Source of the DNA: Kitasatospora sp. NBC_00374
GTDB taxonomy: Bacteria; Actinomycetota; Actinomycetes; Streptomycetales; Streptomycetaceae
DNA length: 64,000 bases
Assembly (NCBI RefSeq): GCF_041434935.1
Contig: NZ_CP107964.1
Coordinates: 6,245,001-6,309,000 of the forward strand
Direction: 5' to 3'
Shown: positions 50,652 to 62,600 of the stretch, piece by piece
Layout of the letters: each line of letters starts with the position of its first letter
Numbering within the stretch: the first letter of the stretch is position 1
Program-made: the position numbers and the translations under genes
Notes under the pieces: model-generated
Told to the model about the DNA's origin: nothing
The model's database searches: none
What the model saw: only the letters and a program-made list of their open reading frames with translations

Positions 50652-53600
50652 ATGTCCCGCCCGCCCCGCCGCGACGGCGACGTCCTTCCCCTGACCGCGG
50701 CCCAGCGGGAGATCTGGCTCGCCGAGCAGAGCTCCCGGACGGCGGTCCCGGGCTACCGCGTCGGTGAGTGTCTGGAGATCCACGGGCCGGTCGATCCGGA
50801 GCTGTTCGAAGCCGCGCTGCGCCGGGTGGTCGACGAGGTCGACGCCCTGCACGTGACCTTCGTCGACGACGGTGAGGGCCCGCGCCAGATCCTCCGCGAG
50901 ACCTGGGACTGGGCACCCGCGCACCTCGACCTCGGCGCGGAGCCGGACCCCCGGGCGGCGGCCATGGCATGGATGGAACGGGACCTGGCCCGCCCGCTGG
51001 ACCTCGCCCGGGACCCGCTGTTCGGCCACGCGCTGATCCGGCTGTCGCCGACCGAGTTTCTCTGGTACCTCAACTACCACCACGTGGTGCTGGACGCGAT
51101 CAGCAGCTCCATGGTCCGGCAGCGGGTCGGCGCGGTGTACTCGGCACTGGCCGAGGGCACTCCCGTCCCGTCCTGCCCGTTCGGTTCGCTGCGGGACCTG
51201 GTCGACAGCGACGCCGCCTACCGCTCGTCCGCCGACTTCACCGCCGACCGCTCCTACTGGACCGGGCGCTTCGCCGACCTGCCCGCCCCGACCAGGCTCA
51301 CCGACACCTCCGCGACCGACCCGCACCAGGCCCTGCGCCTGGCCCAGGAACGGGAACTGCGCAGCCCCGAGGCGCTGCGGGCGGCGGCGGGCCGGGCCGG
51401 TGTCCGGTGGTCCCGGCTGGTGGTCGCCGCGACGGCGCTCTACGCCCACCGGCTGAGCGGCGCCCAGGACGTGGTGCTCGCCCTCCCCGTCACCGCCCGC
51501 AGGGGCGCCGACCGCGACCTGATGTCCGTGCCCGGCACCATGTCCAACGTGGTGCCCCTGCGGCTGACCGTGCGACCGGACATGCCGTGGGGCGACCTCG
51601 TCGCCCAGGCGGCGCGGGAAGTCGATGCGGCCGTCGCGCACGAGCGCTACCGCAGCGAGGACCTGCTGCGCGACCTCGGCGCGCCCGGCAGCATCGGGAC
51701 GGCGTTCCCGCTGATCGTCAACATCATGGCCTTCAACGCCAGGCCGAGCTTCGCCGGGCACCCCGCCTCGGTGCACCACTTCGTGTCGGGGTCGACCACC
51801 GACCTGGCCGTCTGGGTGTTCGACTACCGGGACGGCAATCCCCCGCTGCTCAGGCTGCACGGCGCGCCGGAGGTGTACGGCGACGACGACCTCGCCGCAC
51901 ACCAGCAGCGGCTGCTCGCCCTGCTCGACGCCGTCGCGGACTGCGACCCGGACGAGACGGTCGGCCGGATCGACCTGCTCACGGCTGAGGAGCGCGGTGA
52001 GTTGGCGGCCCTGGGCACCGGGCCGGCGGTCCAGGATCTCACCGTGAGCCTGCCGGAGTTGTTCCGGGCGCAGGTGGAGGCGATCCCGGATGCCCTCGCG
52101 GTGGTGGGGCCGGAAGCCTCGTTGACGTACGCGGAGTTGGATGCGCGGGCGAACCGGTTGGCGCAGGCGCTGATCGCGGGGGGTGCGGGCCCGGAGCGGT
52201 TGGTGGCGGTGGCGCTGCCGAGGTCGGCGGAGCTGGTGGTGGCGATCCTGGCGGTGCTGAAGACCGGTGCGGCGTACGTGCCGGTGGACCCGCAGTACCC
52301 GGCGGCCCGGATCGGGTACCTGCTGGAGGACGCCCGGCCGGCCCTGGTGGTGACCGACGCCGCGTCCGCGGAGCGGCTGCCCGACGGTGGTCCGGTCGGG
52401 AGGCTGGTGCTCGACGACCCGGAGATGTCCGCCCTGGTGGCGTCCTGCCCGGCGACGGACCCGATGGTGGCCGTCGATCCGGCCCACCCGGCGTACGTCA
52501 TCTACACCTCCGGCTCCACCGGCAGGCCCAAGGGCGTGGCGGTGACGCACGGCGGCCTGCTCAACCTGCTCACCGACCTCCGTCAGGTGCACCTCCCGCC
52601 CGTGGTCGATGCACGGCGGCGGCACCGGGTGGCCCTGACCACGTCGGTGTCGTTCGACGCGTCGTGGAACCAGTTGCTCGCCCTGTTCGCGGGCCACGAA
52701 CTGCACGTCCTGGACCACGCGACCTGGACCGACCCGGACGCCTTCGTCGACTACGCGCGGCGCTGCGGCCTGGACTACGTCGAAGCCACCCCCTCCTACC
52801 TGCACGACCTCGTGGACCACGGGCTGTTGGGCAGCCAGGGGTGGCGCCCGGCGCTGGTCGCCGCGGGCGGCGAAGCCGTCCCGGAGCGGCTGTGGGAGCG
52901 GCTGCGGGCGGCCGAGGGAGTGTCCTGCCTCAACCTCTACGGGCCGTCCGAGTGCACTGTCAACCCGGTGATCGCATCCGTGGGCTCGAGCCCGCGCCCG
53001 GTCATCGGCCGCCCGCTCGGCGGTGTCCGGCTGTACGTGCTCGACGGCGCACTGCAACCTGTGCCCGCGGGCGTGCCGGGTGAGTTGTACATCGCCGGTG
53101 CGGGCCTGGCGCGCGGCTACCTGAACGGGCCGGGTCTGACCGCGGCGCGGTTCGTGGCGGACCCGTTCGGGCCGGGCGGGGACGGGCCCCTCTCCCCCAG
53201 CCATGGGGGTCCCCCCGGCCGAAGGCTGGGGGAGGCCGGGAGGTGCCCCCAGCCCGATGGCGGGCAAGGAGGGAGGATGTACCGCACCGGTGACCTGGTG
53301 CGGTGGAATCCGGACGGGAACCTGGAGTTCCTCGGCCGCACCGACGACCAGGTCAAGGTCCGCGGCTTCCGCATCGAACTGGGCGAGATCGAGGCCGTCC
53401 TCGCCGAGCACCCGCAGGTCGTCCGGGCCGCCGTCGTGGTGCGCGGCGAGGAGGAGACCCGGCTGGTCGCCCACGCCGTCCTCGCACCCAGGGCCACGGT
53501 GACCGGCACCGCCCTGCGCGAGTACCTGCGCGAGCGGCTGCCCGCGCACATGGTGCCGTCGGCGCTCGTGGTGCTGGACGCGCTGCCACTCACCCCGAAC

Positions 53601-56600
53601 GGCAAACTCGACCGGCGCGCCCTCCCGGCACCCGAGCGGCAGTCCACCGCACCGGGCCGTGCTCCGCGCACCGCGGTCGAGCACCTGCTCGCCGGGCTGT
53701 TCGCCGAGGTACTGGGGGTCGTCGAGGTCGGGCTGGACGACAGCTTCTTCGAGCTCGGCGGACACTCCCTGCTGGCCACCCGGCTGGTCGCCCGGGCCCG
53801 GTCGGTGCTGGGCGTGGAGCTGAGGCTGCGCGACCTGTTCGACGCGCCGACGGTCGCGGAACTGGCAGCCGCGGTGGACGTCGCGGGCCGGGCCAGGCCC
53901 GCGCTCGCGGCCAGCGAGCGGCCCGAGACACTTCCGCTCTCCTTCGCGCAGCGCCGCCTGTGGTTCCTGCACCGCATGGAGGGTCCGAGCGCCACCTACA
54001 ACATCCCGCTGGCACTGCGGCTCTCCGGCAGGCTGGACCAGCGCGCCCTGGAAACCGCCCTGACGGACGTGGCCGAGCGGCACGAGAGCCTGCGCACCGT
54101 CTTCCCGGTGGCCGACGGCGCGCCGTACCAGCGGGTGCTCGACCCCGACGCGGCCCGGCCGCGGCTGCGGGTGACCGAGACCGGCGAACACGACCTGGCA
54201 GACCGGCTGGCCGAGGCGGCGCGGCACGGCTTCGAGCTCGCCGACGAACCGCCGCTGCGGGCCGAACTGTTCGAGCTCGGCCCCGAGGAGCACGTGCTGC
54301 TGCTGGTGGTGCACCACATCGCCGGCGACGGCTGGTCGACGGGGCCGCTCTCGCGGGACCTGGCGACCGCCTACGCGGCCCGCAGCGAGGGGTCGAAGCC
54401 GCAGTGGTCGCCGCTGCCGGTCCAGTACGCCGACTACACCCTCTGGCAGCGGGAACTGCTGGGCGACGCCGCTGACCCGGACAGCCTGATCAGCAGTCAC
54501 CTCGCCTACTGGCGTCAGCAGTTGGCCAACCTGCCCGAGCAGGTCGAGCTGCCCTTCGACCGGCCCAGGCCCGCGGTGATGTCCTACCGGGGAGCCCAGC
54601 TGCCGGTGCGGATCGACGCCGAACTGCACCAGGGCCTGCGCGCACTCGCCCGCGACGGCGGCGCCAGCCTCTTCATGGTGCTCCAGGCCGGCCTGGCCGC
54701 CCTGCTGGGCAAGCTCGGCGCCGGCACCGACGTCCCGATCGGCACGCCGGTCGCGGGGCGCTCCGACGAGGCCCTGGACGACCTGGTCGGCTTCTTCGTC
54801 AACACCCTGGTGCTGCGCACCGACCTGTCCGGCGACCCGTCGTTCACCGAACTGCTGCGCCGGGTGCGTTCCGACGCGCTGGCCGCGTACGCGCACCAGG
54901 AGGTGCCGTTCGAGCACCTCGTGGAGGCGCTGAACCCGACCCGGACGCTCGCGTACCACCCGCTGTTCCAGACCATGCTCACCCTGCAGAACACACCTCT
55001 CGGCACCTTCGACCTGCCGCGGCTGCGGGTGGCGGCCGATCTGGTCCCGACCGGGACGGCCAAGTGCGACCTGACCTTCGTCCTGGCCGAACAGCCCGGT
55101 GGGGACGGGCTGTCGGGCGTGGTGGAGTACAGCACCGATCTGTTCGACGCGGCCACCGTCACCGGGATCGTCGAGCGGTGGCTGCGGCTGCTGCGTGCCG
55201 TCGCCGCCGATCCCGGCCGGCGGATCGGCCGGGTGGACGTGCTGTCCGCCGGCGAGCTCCGGGCGCTCCTGCCTGCCGCCACCGGCCGGGGAGGGGAGCT
55301 GCCGGAGAGCGGCCTGCCCGCACTGTTCGAGCGGCAGGTGCGGGCCGACCCCGCCGCGACCGCCCTCACTGACGGCGAAGCCCACCTGACGTACGGTGAG
55401 TTGAACGTCCGCGCCAACCGGCTGGCACATGCCCTGATCGCCCGCGGGGTGGGGCCGGAGCAGTTGGTGGCCCTGGCCCTGCCGCGCTCGGCGGAACTGG
55501 TCGTGGCGGTGCTCGCGGTACTCAAGGCCGGCGCCGCGTACGTCCCGGTGGACCCGGAGTACCCGGCCGCCCGGATCGCCTACCTGCTCCAGGACACCCG
55601 GCCCGCGCTGCTCGTGACGACGAGCCGGACCGGGGAGCTGCCGGGGGCGGAGCAGGTGGACCGGCTGCTCCTGGACACCGTCGACCTGGACGGACTGCCG
55701 GACACCGACCCGGCGGTCGCCGTCGATCCGGGCCACGCCGCCTACGTCATCCACACCTCCGGTTCCACCGGCAACCCCAAGGGCGTGGTGGTCCCGCACC
55801 GCAACGTGGTGCGCCTGTTCGACACCACCCGGGAGCTGTTCGGCTTCTCCGCCGAGGACGTGTGGACCCTCTTCCACTCCTACGCCTTCGACTTCTCGGT
55901 GTGGGAGCTGTGGGGCCCGCTGCTGCACGGCGGCCGCCTGGTGGTCGTGGACCACGAGACCAGCCGCTCGCCCGGCCGGTTCCTGGAACTGCTCGCCCAC
56001 GAGCGGGTGACGGTGCTCAACCAGACGCCGTCCGCCTTCTACCAGCTGATGCAGGCGGACGCGGAGGCCCCGGAGATCGGCCGCCGACTCGCCCTGCGCA
56101 CCGTGGTGTTCGGCGGCGAGCCGCTGGAGCACGCCCGGCTGGCGAGCTGGTACGAGCGGCACCCGCAGGACGCGCCGCGGCTGGTCAACATGTACGGCAT
56201 CACCGAGACCACGGTGCACGTCACGTACGCGGCGCTCGACCGCTCCGGCACCGCCGCCGGCCAGGTCGGAACGCCCCTCCCGGACCTGCGGGCGTACGTG
56301 CTCGACGCCGGCCTGCGGCCGGTGGCCCCGGGCGTGCCCGGCGAGCTGTACGTCGCGGGCGCTGGCCTGGCGCGCGGCTACCTGAACCGGCCCGGTCTGA
56401 CCGCCGGGCGGTTCGTGGCCGACCCGTTCGGGCCGCCGGGGTCGCGGATGTACCGCAGCGGCGACGTGGTGCGCCGCGCGGCCTGGGGGTCCCCCCGGCC
56501 GGAGGCCGGGGGAGGCGGTCTGCGCTACGTCGGCCGGGCCGACCAGCAGGTGAAGGTGCGCGGCTTCCGGATCGAGCTCGGCGAGATCGAGGTGGCGCTG

Positions 56601-59600
56601 GCCGCCCACCCCGGCATCGCCCAGGTCGCCGTCCTGGCCCGGCAGGACCGGGCCGACGACACCCGGCTGACCGCGTACCTCGTGCCGGCCGCGGGCGCCG
56701 CCCCGAGCCCCGCCGACCTGCGGACACACCTGCGCGAACGGCTGCCGGAGTACATGGTGCCGTCGGCGTTCGTCGCGCTGGACGCGCTGCCGCTGACCGC
56801 CAACGGCAAGCTGGACCACCGGGCCCTGCCCGCCCCGGACCTCGCCCCGGCGACCGCCTCCCGCGCGCCGCGCACCCCGCAGGAGCAGGTCCTCTGCGAG
56901 CTGTTCGCCGAGGTCCTGGGGGCGGCGTCGGTCGGCGTCGAGGACGGGTTCTTCGACCTGGGCGGGCACTCGCTGCTGGCCACCCGCCTGGCCGCCCGGA
57001 TCCGTGCGACGCTCGGCGTGGAGATGCCGCTGCGCACCCTGTTCGAGGCACCGACCCCGGCGGGGCTGGCCGCCGTCCTGGTGGCGGCCGGGCCGGCGCA
57101 GACCGCCCTGGTCCGGCGCGAGCGCCCCGAGGTGGTCCCGCTGTCCTTCGCGCAGCGGAGGCTGTGGTTCCTGCACCAGTTGGAGGGCGCCAGCGCGAAC
57201 TACCACATCTCGCTGGCCTGGCGGCTGTCCGGCGAGTTGGACCGGCGGGCCCTGGAGGCCGCCGTGGCGGACGTGGTCGAGCGGCACGAGAGCCTGCGTA
57301 CCGTCTTTCCGGCAGCGGACGGCGTGCCGTACCAGCAGGTGCTGGACGCGGTGGCGGCCCGTCCGCGGCTGCTCGTGCACCGGACCACCGAGGCCGAGCT
57401 GCCCGCTCTGATGGCGGTGGCGAAGGACCGCCGGTTCGACCTGGCGGCCGACGCGCCGCTACGGGTCGAGCTGTTCGAACTGGCTCCGGACGAGCACGTC
57501 TTCCAACTGGTGCTCCACCACATCGCGGGCGACGGCTGGTCCCTGGGCCCGCTCGCGCAGGGACTGACCGCCGCCTACGCGGCGCGCCGCCGCGGCGAGG
57601 CGCCGCGCTGGGCGCCGCTGCCCGTCCAGTACGCCGACTACACCCTGTGGCAGCACGAACTGCTCGGCGACGCGGCCGACCCGGACAGCCTGTTCGCCGG
57701 CCAGGCGGACTACTGGACCCGGCAGCTGGCCGACCTGCCGGAGCGGATCCAGCTGCCCACCGACCGGCCCCGCCCGGCGGTCGCCTCGCACCGGGGCGGC
57801 TCCGTGCGGGCCGGGCTGGACGCCGAACTGCACCGCAGCCTGCGCGAACTCGCCCGCGCACACGGGACCAGTCTGTTCATGGTGCTCCAGACCGGCCTGG
57901 CGGCGTTGTTGAGCAAGCTCGGCGCGGGCGACGACATCCCCGTCGGCAGCCCCGTCGCAGGCCGGACCGACCAGGCGCAGGACGAGCTGGTCGGCTACTT
58001 CGTCAACACCCTGGTCTTCCGCACCGACACCTCGGGCGATCCGACGTTCGCCGAGCTGCTGGGCCGGGTCCGGGACACCGCACTGGCCGGGTACGCCCAC
58101 CAGGACCTCCCGTTCGAGCACCTGGTCGAGGTCCTGAACCCGGCCCGGTCGCTGGCGCACCACCCGCTGTTCCAGATCATGCTCGTGTTGCAGAATGCGC
58201 CCCGGGCCGACTTCGCGCCGCCCGGGCTGCGCGTCGCCGACCTGTCGTCGGCGTCGACCACCGCCAAGCTCGACCTGATCTTCACCATGGCCGAGCGGCA
58301 CGCGCAGGACGGCTCCCCGGAGGGGATCGACGGGTCCGTCGAGTACACCAGTGACCTGTACGACCCGGCCACCGTCGAGACGATGATCGGGCGATGGGAG
58401 CGGCTGCTGCGCGCCGCGGTCGCCGACCCGCGGCGGCGGCTCAGCAGGATCGACCTGCTCACGGCCGAGGAGCGCGGTGAGTTGGCGGCGCTGGGCACCG
58501 GCCCGGCGGTCCAGGACCTCACCGCGAGTCTGCCGGAGTTGTTCCGGGCGCAGGTGCGGGCAGCACCGGATGCTCTCGCGGTGGTGGGGCCGGAGGCGTC
58601 GTTGACGTACGCGGAGTTGGATGCGCGGGCGAACCGGTTGGCGCAGGCGCTGATCGCGGGGGGTGCGGGCCCGGAGCGGTTGGTGGCGGTGGCACTGTCG
58701 AGGTCGGCGGAGCTGGTGGTGGCGATCCTGGCGGTGCTGAAGACCGGTGCGGCGTACGTGCCGGTCGATCCGGAGTACCCGGCGGCCCGGATCGGGTACC
58801 TGCTGGAGGACGCCCGGCCGGCCCTGGTGGTGACCGACGCCGAGTCCGCGGAGCGCCTCCCCGACGGCGGTCCGGTCGGCCGGCTGGTGCTCGACGACCC
58901 GGAGATGTCCGCCCTGGTGGCGTCCTGCCCGGCGACGGACCCGATGGCGGTCGTCGATCCGGCCCATCCGGTCTACGTCATCTACACCTCCGGCTCCACC
59001 GGCAGGCCCAAGGGCGTGGTGGCGACACACGGCGGCCTGCTCAACCTGTTCGCCAACCAAGGCCCACTGGTCTCCCGGACGGGGGAGCGGATGCGGGTGG
59101 GCCTGACCACGTCCGTGTCGTTCGACGCCTCCTGCGACCAGCTGTTCGCCCTCTTCGCGGGCCACGAACTGCACGTCCTGGACGAGGCGACCTGGACCGA
59201 TCCGGACGCCTACCTCGCGTACGCCGCGAGGGCCGGGCTGGACACCGTCGGCGGCACTCCGTCCTACCTGCAAGTCCTCGTCGAGCACGGCCTGCTGGAC
59301 GACCCGCGGTGGCGCCCCTCGATGATCGGGCTGGGCGGGGAGACCATCCCCGAGCAGCTGTGGGAGCGGCTGCGGGCCGCTCAGGGAGTGTCCTCCCTGA
59401 ACTACTACGGGCCGTCCGAGTGCACGGTGGACTCGGTCTTCGCGCCGCTGGAGTCGAGCCCGCGGCAGGTGATCGGCCGCCCGCTCGGCGGTGTCCGGCT
59501 GTACGTGCTCGACGCCGCGTTGCAGCCGGTGCCGGCCGGTGTGCCGGGTGAGTTGTACATCGCCGGTGCGGGCCTGGCGCGCGGCTACCTGAACGGGCCG

Positions 59601-62600
59601 GCTCTGACCGCGGCGCGGTTCGTGGCGGACCCGTTCGGGCCGGGCGGGGACGGGCCCCTCTCCCCCAGCCATGGGGGTCCCCCCGGCCGAAGGCTGGGGG
59701 AGGCCGGGAGGTGCCCCCAGCCCGATGGCGGGCGAGGAGGGAGGATGTACCGCACCGGTGACCTGGTGCGGTGGAATCCGGACGGGAACCTGGAGTTCCT
59801 CGGCCGCACCGACGACCAGGTCAAGGTCCGCGGCTTCCGCATCGAACTGGGCGAGATCGAGGCCGTCCTCGCCGAGCACCCACAGGTCGCCCGGGCCGCC
59901 GTGATCGTCCGGCAGGACCGGGCGCAGGACCCCCGCCTGGTCGCCTACCTGCAGCGCGCCACCGGGGCGGAGCTCCGGCCGGAGGAGCTGCGGGCGCACC
60001 TGCGCGAGCGGCTGCCGGACTACATGGTGCCGTCGGCGCTCGTGGCGCTGGACACGCTGCCGCTGACCCCGAACGGCAAACTCGACCGGCGGGCCCTGCC
60101 CGAGCCCGAGTCCACCGCGCCGCGCGTCGGCCGGGCACCGCACACTCCTCAGGAACACGTGCTGGCCGGGCTGTTCGCCGAGGTGCTGGGCCTGCCGCAG
60201 GTCGGTGTCGACGACGACTTCTTCGACCTCGGCGGGCACTCCCTGCTCGCCACCCGTCTGGCGGCCCGGGTCCGGGCGACCCTCGGGGTCGAGCTGGAGC
60301 TTCGCGCCCTGTTCCGCACCCCGACCGTGGCCGGGCTGGCCGCCGGGCTGGGCGGCGCGGACCGGGCCCGGCTCGCCCTGGGGAAGGCGGAGCGGCCCAT
60401 GGCGGCACCCCCGGCCGAAGGCTGGGGGATGGTGCCGCTGTCGTCCGCCCAGCGCAGGCTGTGGTTCCTGCGCCAGCTGGAGGACGCCGACTCGGTCTAC
60501 AACATGCCGCTCGCGTGGCGGCTCTCGGGACCATTGGACCTGGCGGCCCTGGAGGCGGCGCTGGGTGACCTGGTCGAGCGGCACGAAACCCTGCGCACGG
60601 TCTTCCCGGCCGCGGACGGCGTGCCCCACCAGCAGGTGCTGGCCCCCGGAGAGGCGCGCCGGAGGCTGTCGGTCACCCCGGCCGACGAGGCGGCGCTACC
60701 GGAACTGCTGACGGGGGCCGCAGCGCGCGGATTCGACCTCGCGACCGAACCACCGCTGCGCGCCGAGGTGTTCGAGGTCTCGGCGGACGAGCACGTGCTG
60801 CTCCTGGTGATGCACCACATCGCCGGCGACGGCTGGTCGCTGGGCCCGCTGGCCGCCGACCTGGCCACCGCGTACGCGGCACGCCGCCGGGGCGAGGAGC
60901 CGCGGTGGGCGCCACTGCCCGTGCAGTACGCCGACTACACCCTGTGGCAGCACGAACTGCTCGGCGACCCGGCCGACCCGGACAGCCTGTTCGCCCGTCA
61001 GGCGGACTACTGGACCCGGCAGCTGGCGGACCTGCCGGAGCAGATCCGGCTCCCCGCCGACCGCCACCGCCCCGCGACCCCCTCCCATGCCGGCGGCCAC
61101 CTGGCGGTCGAACTGGACCCCGATCTGCACGCCGGACTGGTCAAGCTGGGTCGGGAGCACGGCGCCAGCGTCTACATGGTGATGCAGGCCGCCCTGGCCT
61201 CGCTGCTGGACAAGCTCGGCGCGGGCACGGACATCCCGGTCGGCAGCCTGATCGCCGGCCGGACCGACCAGGCGCTGGACGACCTCGTCGGGTTCTTCGT
61301 CAACACCCTGGTGCTCCGCACGGACACCAGTGGCGACCCGACCTTCGCCGAGCTGCTGGGCCGGGTCCGGGAGGCTGCGCTCGGCGCGTACGCGCACCAG
61401 GACCTGCCGTTCGAGCACGTCGTCGAGGCGCTCAACCCGTCCCGCTCGCTCGCCCGCCAGCCGTTGTTCCAGGTGCTGCTCGCGCTGCAGAACGTGCCCA
61501 GCACCGAGTTCGCGCTGGACGGCCTGGCCGCCGAGATCGTCCTGGTGCGGACGCCGACCACGATGTTCGACCTCGGCTTCCACCTGCTGGAGCGCGGCGG
61601 CACCGGCGGTCCGGCCCAGGGCATCGTCGGACGGGTCGAGTACAGCACCGACCTGTTCGACCCCGCCACGGTGGAGGCCCTGGTCGCCCGGTGGCTGCGG
61701 CTGCTGGCGGCGGTGGTCGCCGAGCCGGAGCGTCCGTTGAGCCGGATCGACGTCCTCACCCCCGAGGAGCGGCACGAGCTGCTGGTCGCCCGCAACGACA
61801 CCGCCCGTCCTGCTCCCGAGGCCACCCTGCCCGCGCTGTTCGAGGCGTGGGCGCGGGAGACCCCGCAGGCCCCGGCGGTCGTCCTCGAGGACACCGTCCT
61901 GACCTACCGCGAGCTGAACCGCCGGGCCAACCGCCTGGCCCACGCGCTGATCGCGCGCGGCGTGGGCCCGGAGCGGGTCGTCGCCCTGCGGCTGCCGCGC
62001 TCGGCCGAGCTGGTGGTCGCCGTCCTCGCGGTGCTCAAGACGGGCGCGGCATACCTGCCGGTCGACCCGGACTACCCGGCCGCCCGCATCGCGTACATGC
62101 TGGAGGACGCCCGCCCCGCCGTGGTGCTCGACGGCCTCGCATCCGTCACCCCGGCCGGGGACCTGCCGGAGCACGACCCGGCCGTCCCCGTGGACGCCCG
62201 GCACCCGGCGTACGTCATCTACACCTCCGGCTCCACCGGCCGTCCCAAGGCCGTGGTGATGCCCGCTGCCGGGCTGCTGAACCTGCTGGCGTGGCACCAC
62301 CGGGCCGTCGGCGGCGAACCCGGAACCCGCACCGCGCAGTTCACCGCGATCAGCTTCGACGTCTCGGTACAGGAGGTGCTGTCCGCGCTGCTGTACGGCA
62401 AGACCCTGGTGGTGCCGACCGAGGAGCAGCGCCGCAGCGCCGAACTGTTCGCGCACTGGCTGGACCGGCACCGGGTCGAGGAGCTGTTCGCCCCCAACCT
62501 GGTGGTCGAGGCGCTGGCCGAGGCCGCCGAGGAGGCCGGGCTGGACCTGCCGCACCTGCGGCTGGTCGCGCAGGCCGGCGAGGCGATGCGGCTGGGCGGT

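Noticed and set aside
48261..57380. Very long antisense open frame (over 3,000 codons) opposite the exporter and NRPS
   Set aside because: It is the shadow of high-GC coding on the plus strand. Its translation has no domain features, while the plus strand shows continuous C, A and T motifs.
55862..58354. Long plus-strand frames out of phase with the NRPS
   Set aside because: Arg/Pro/Gly-rich shadow of the true frame. All NRPS motifs are in the phase set by ATG 50652.
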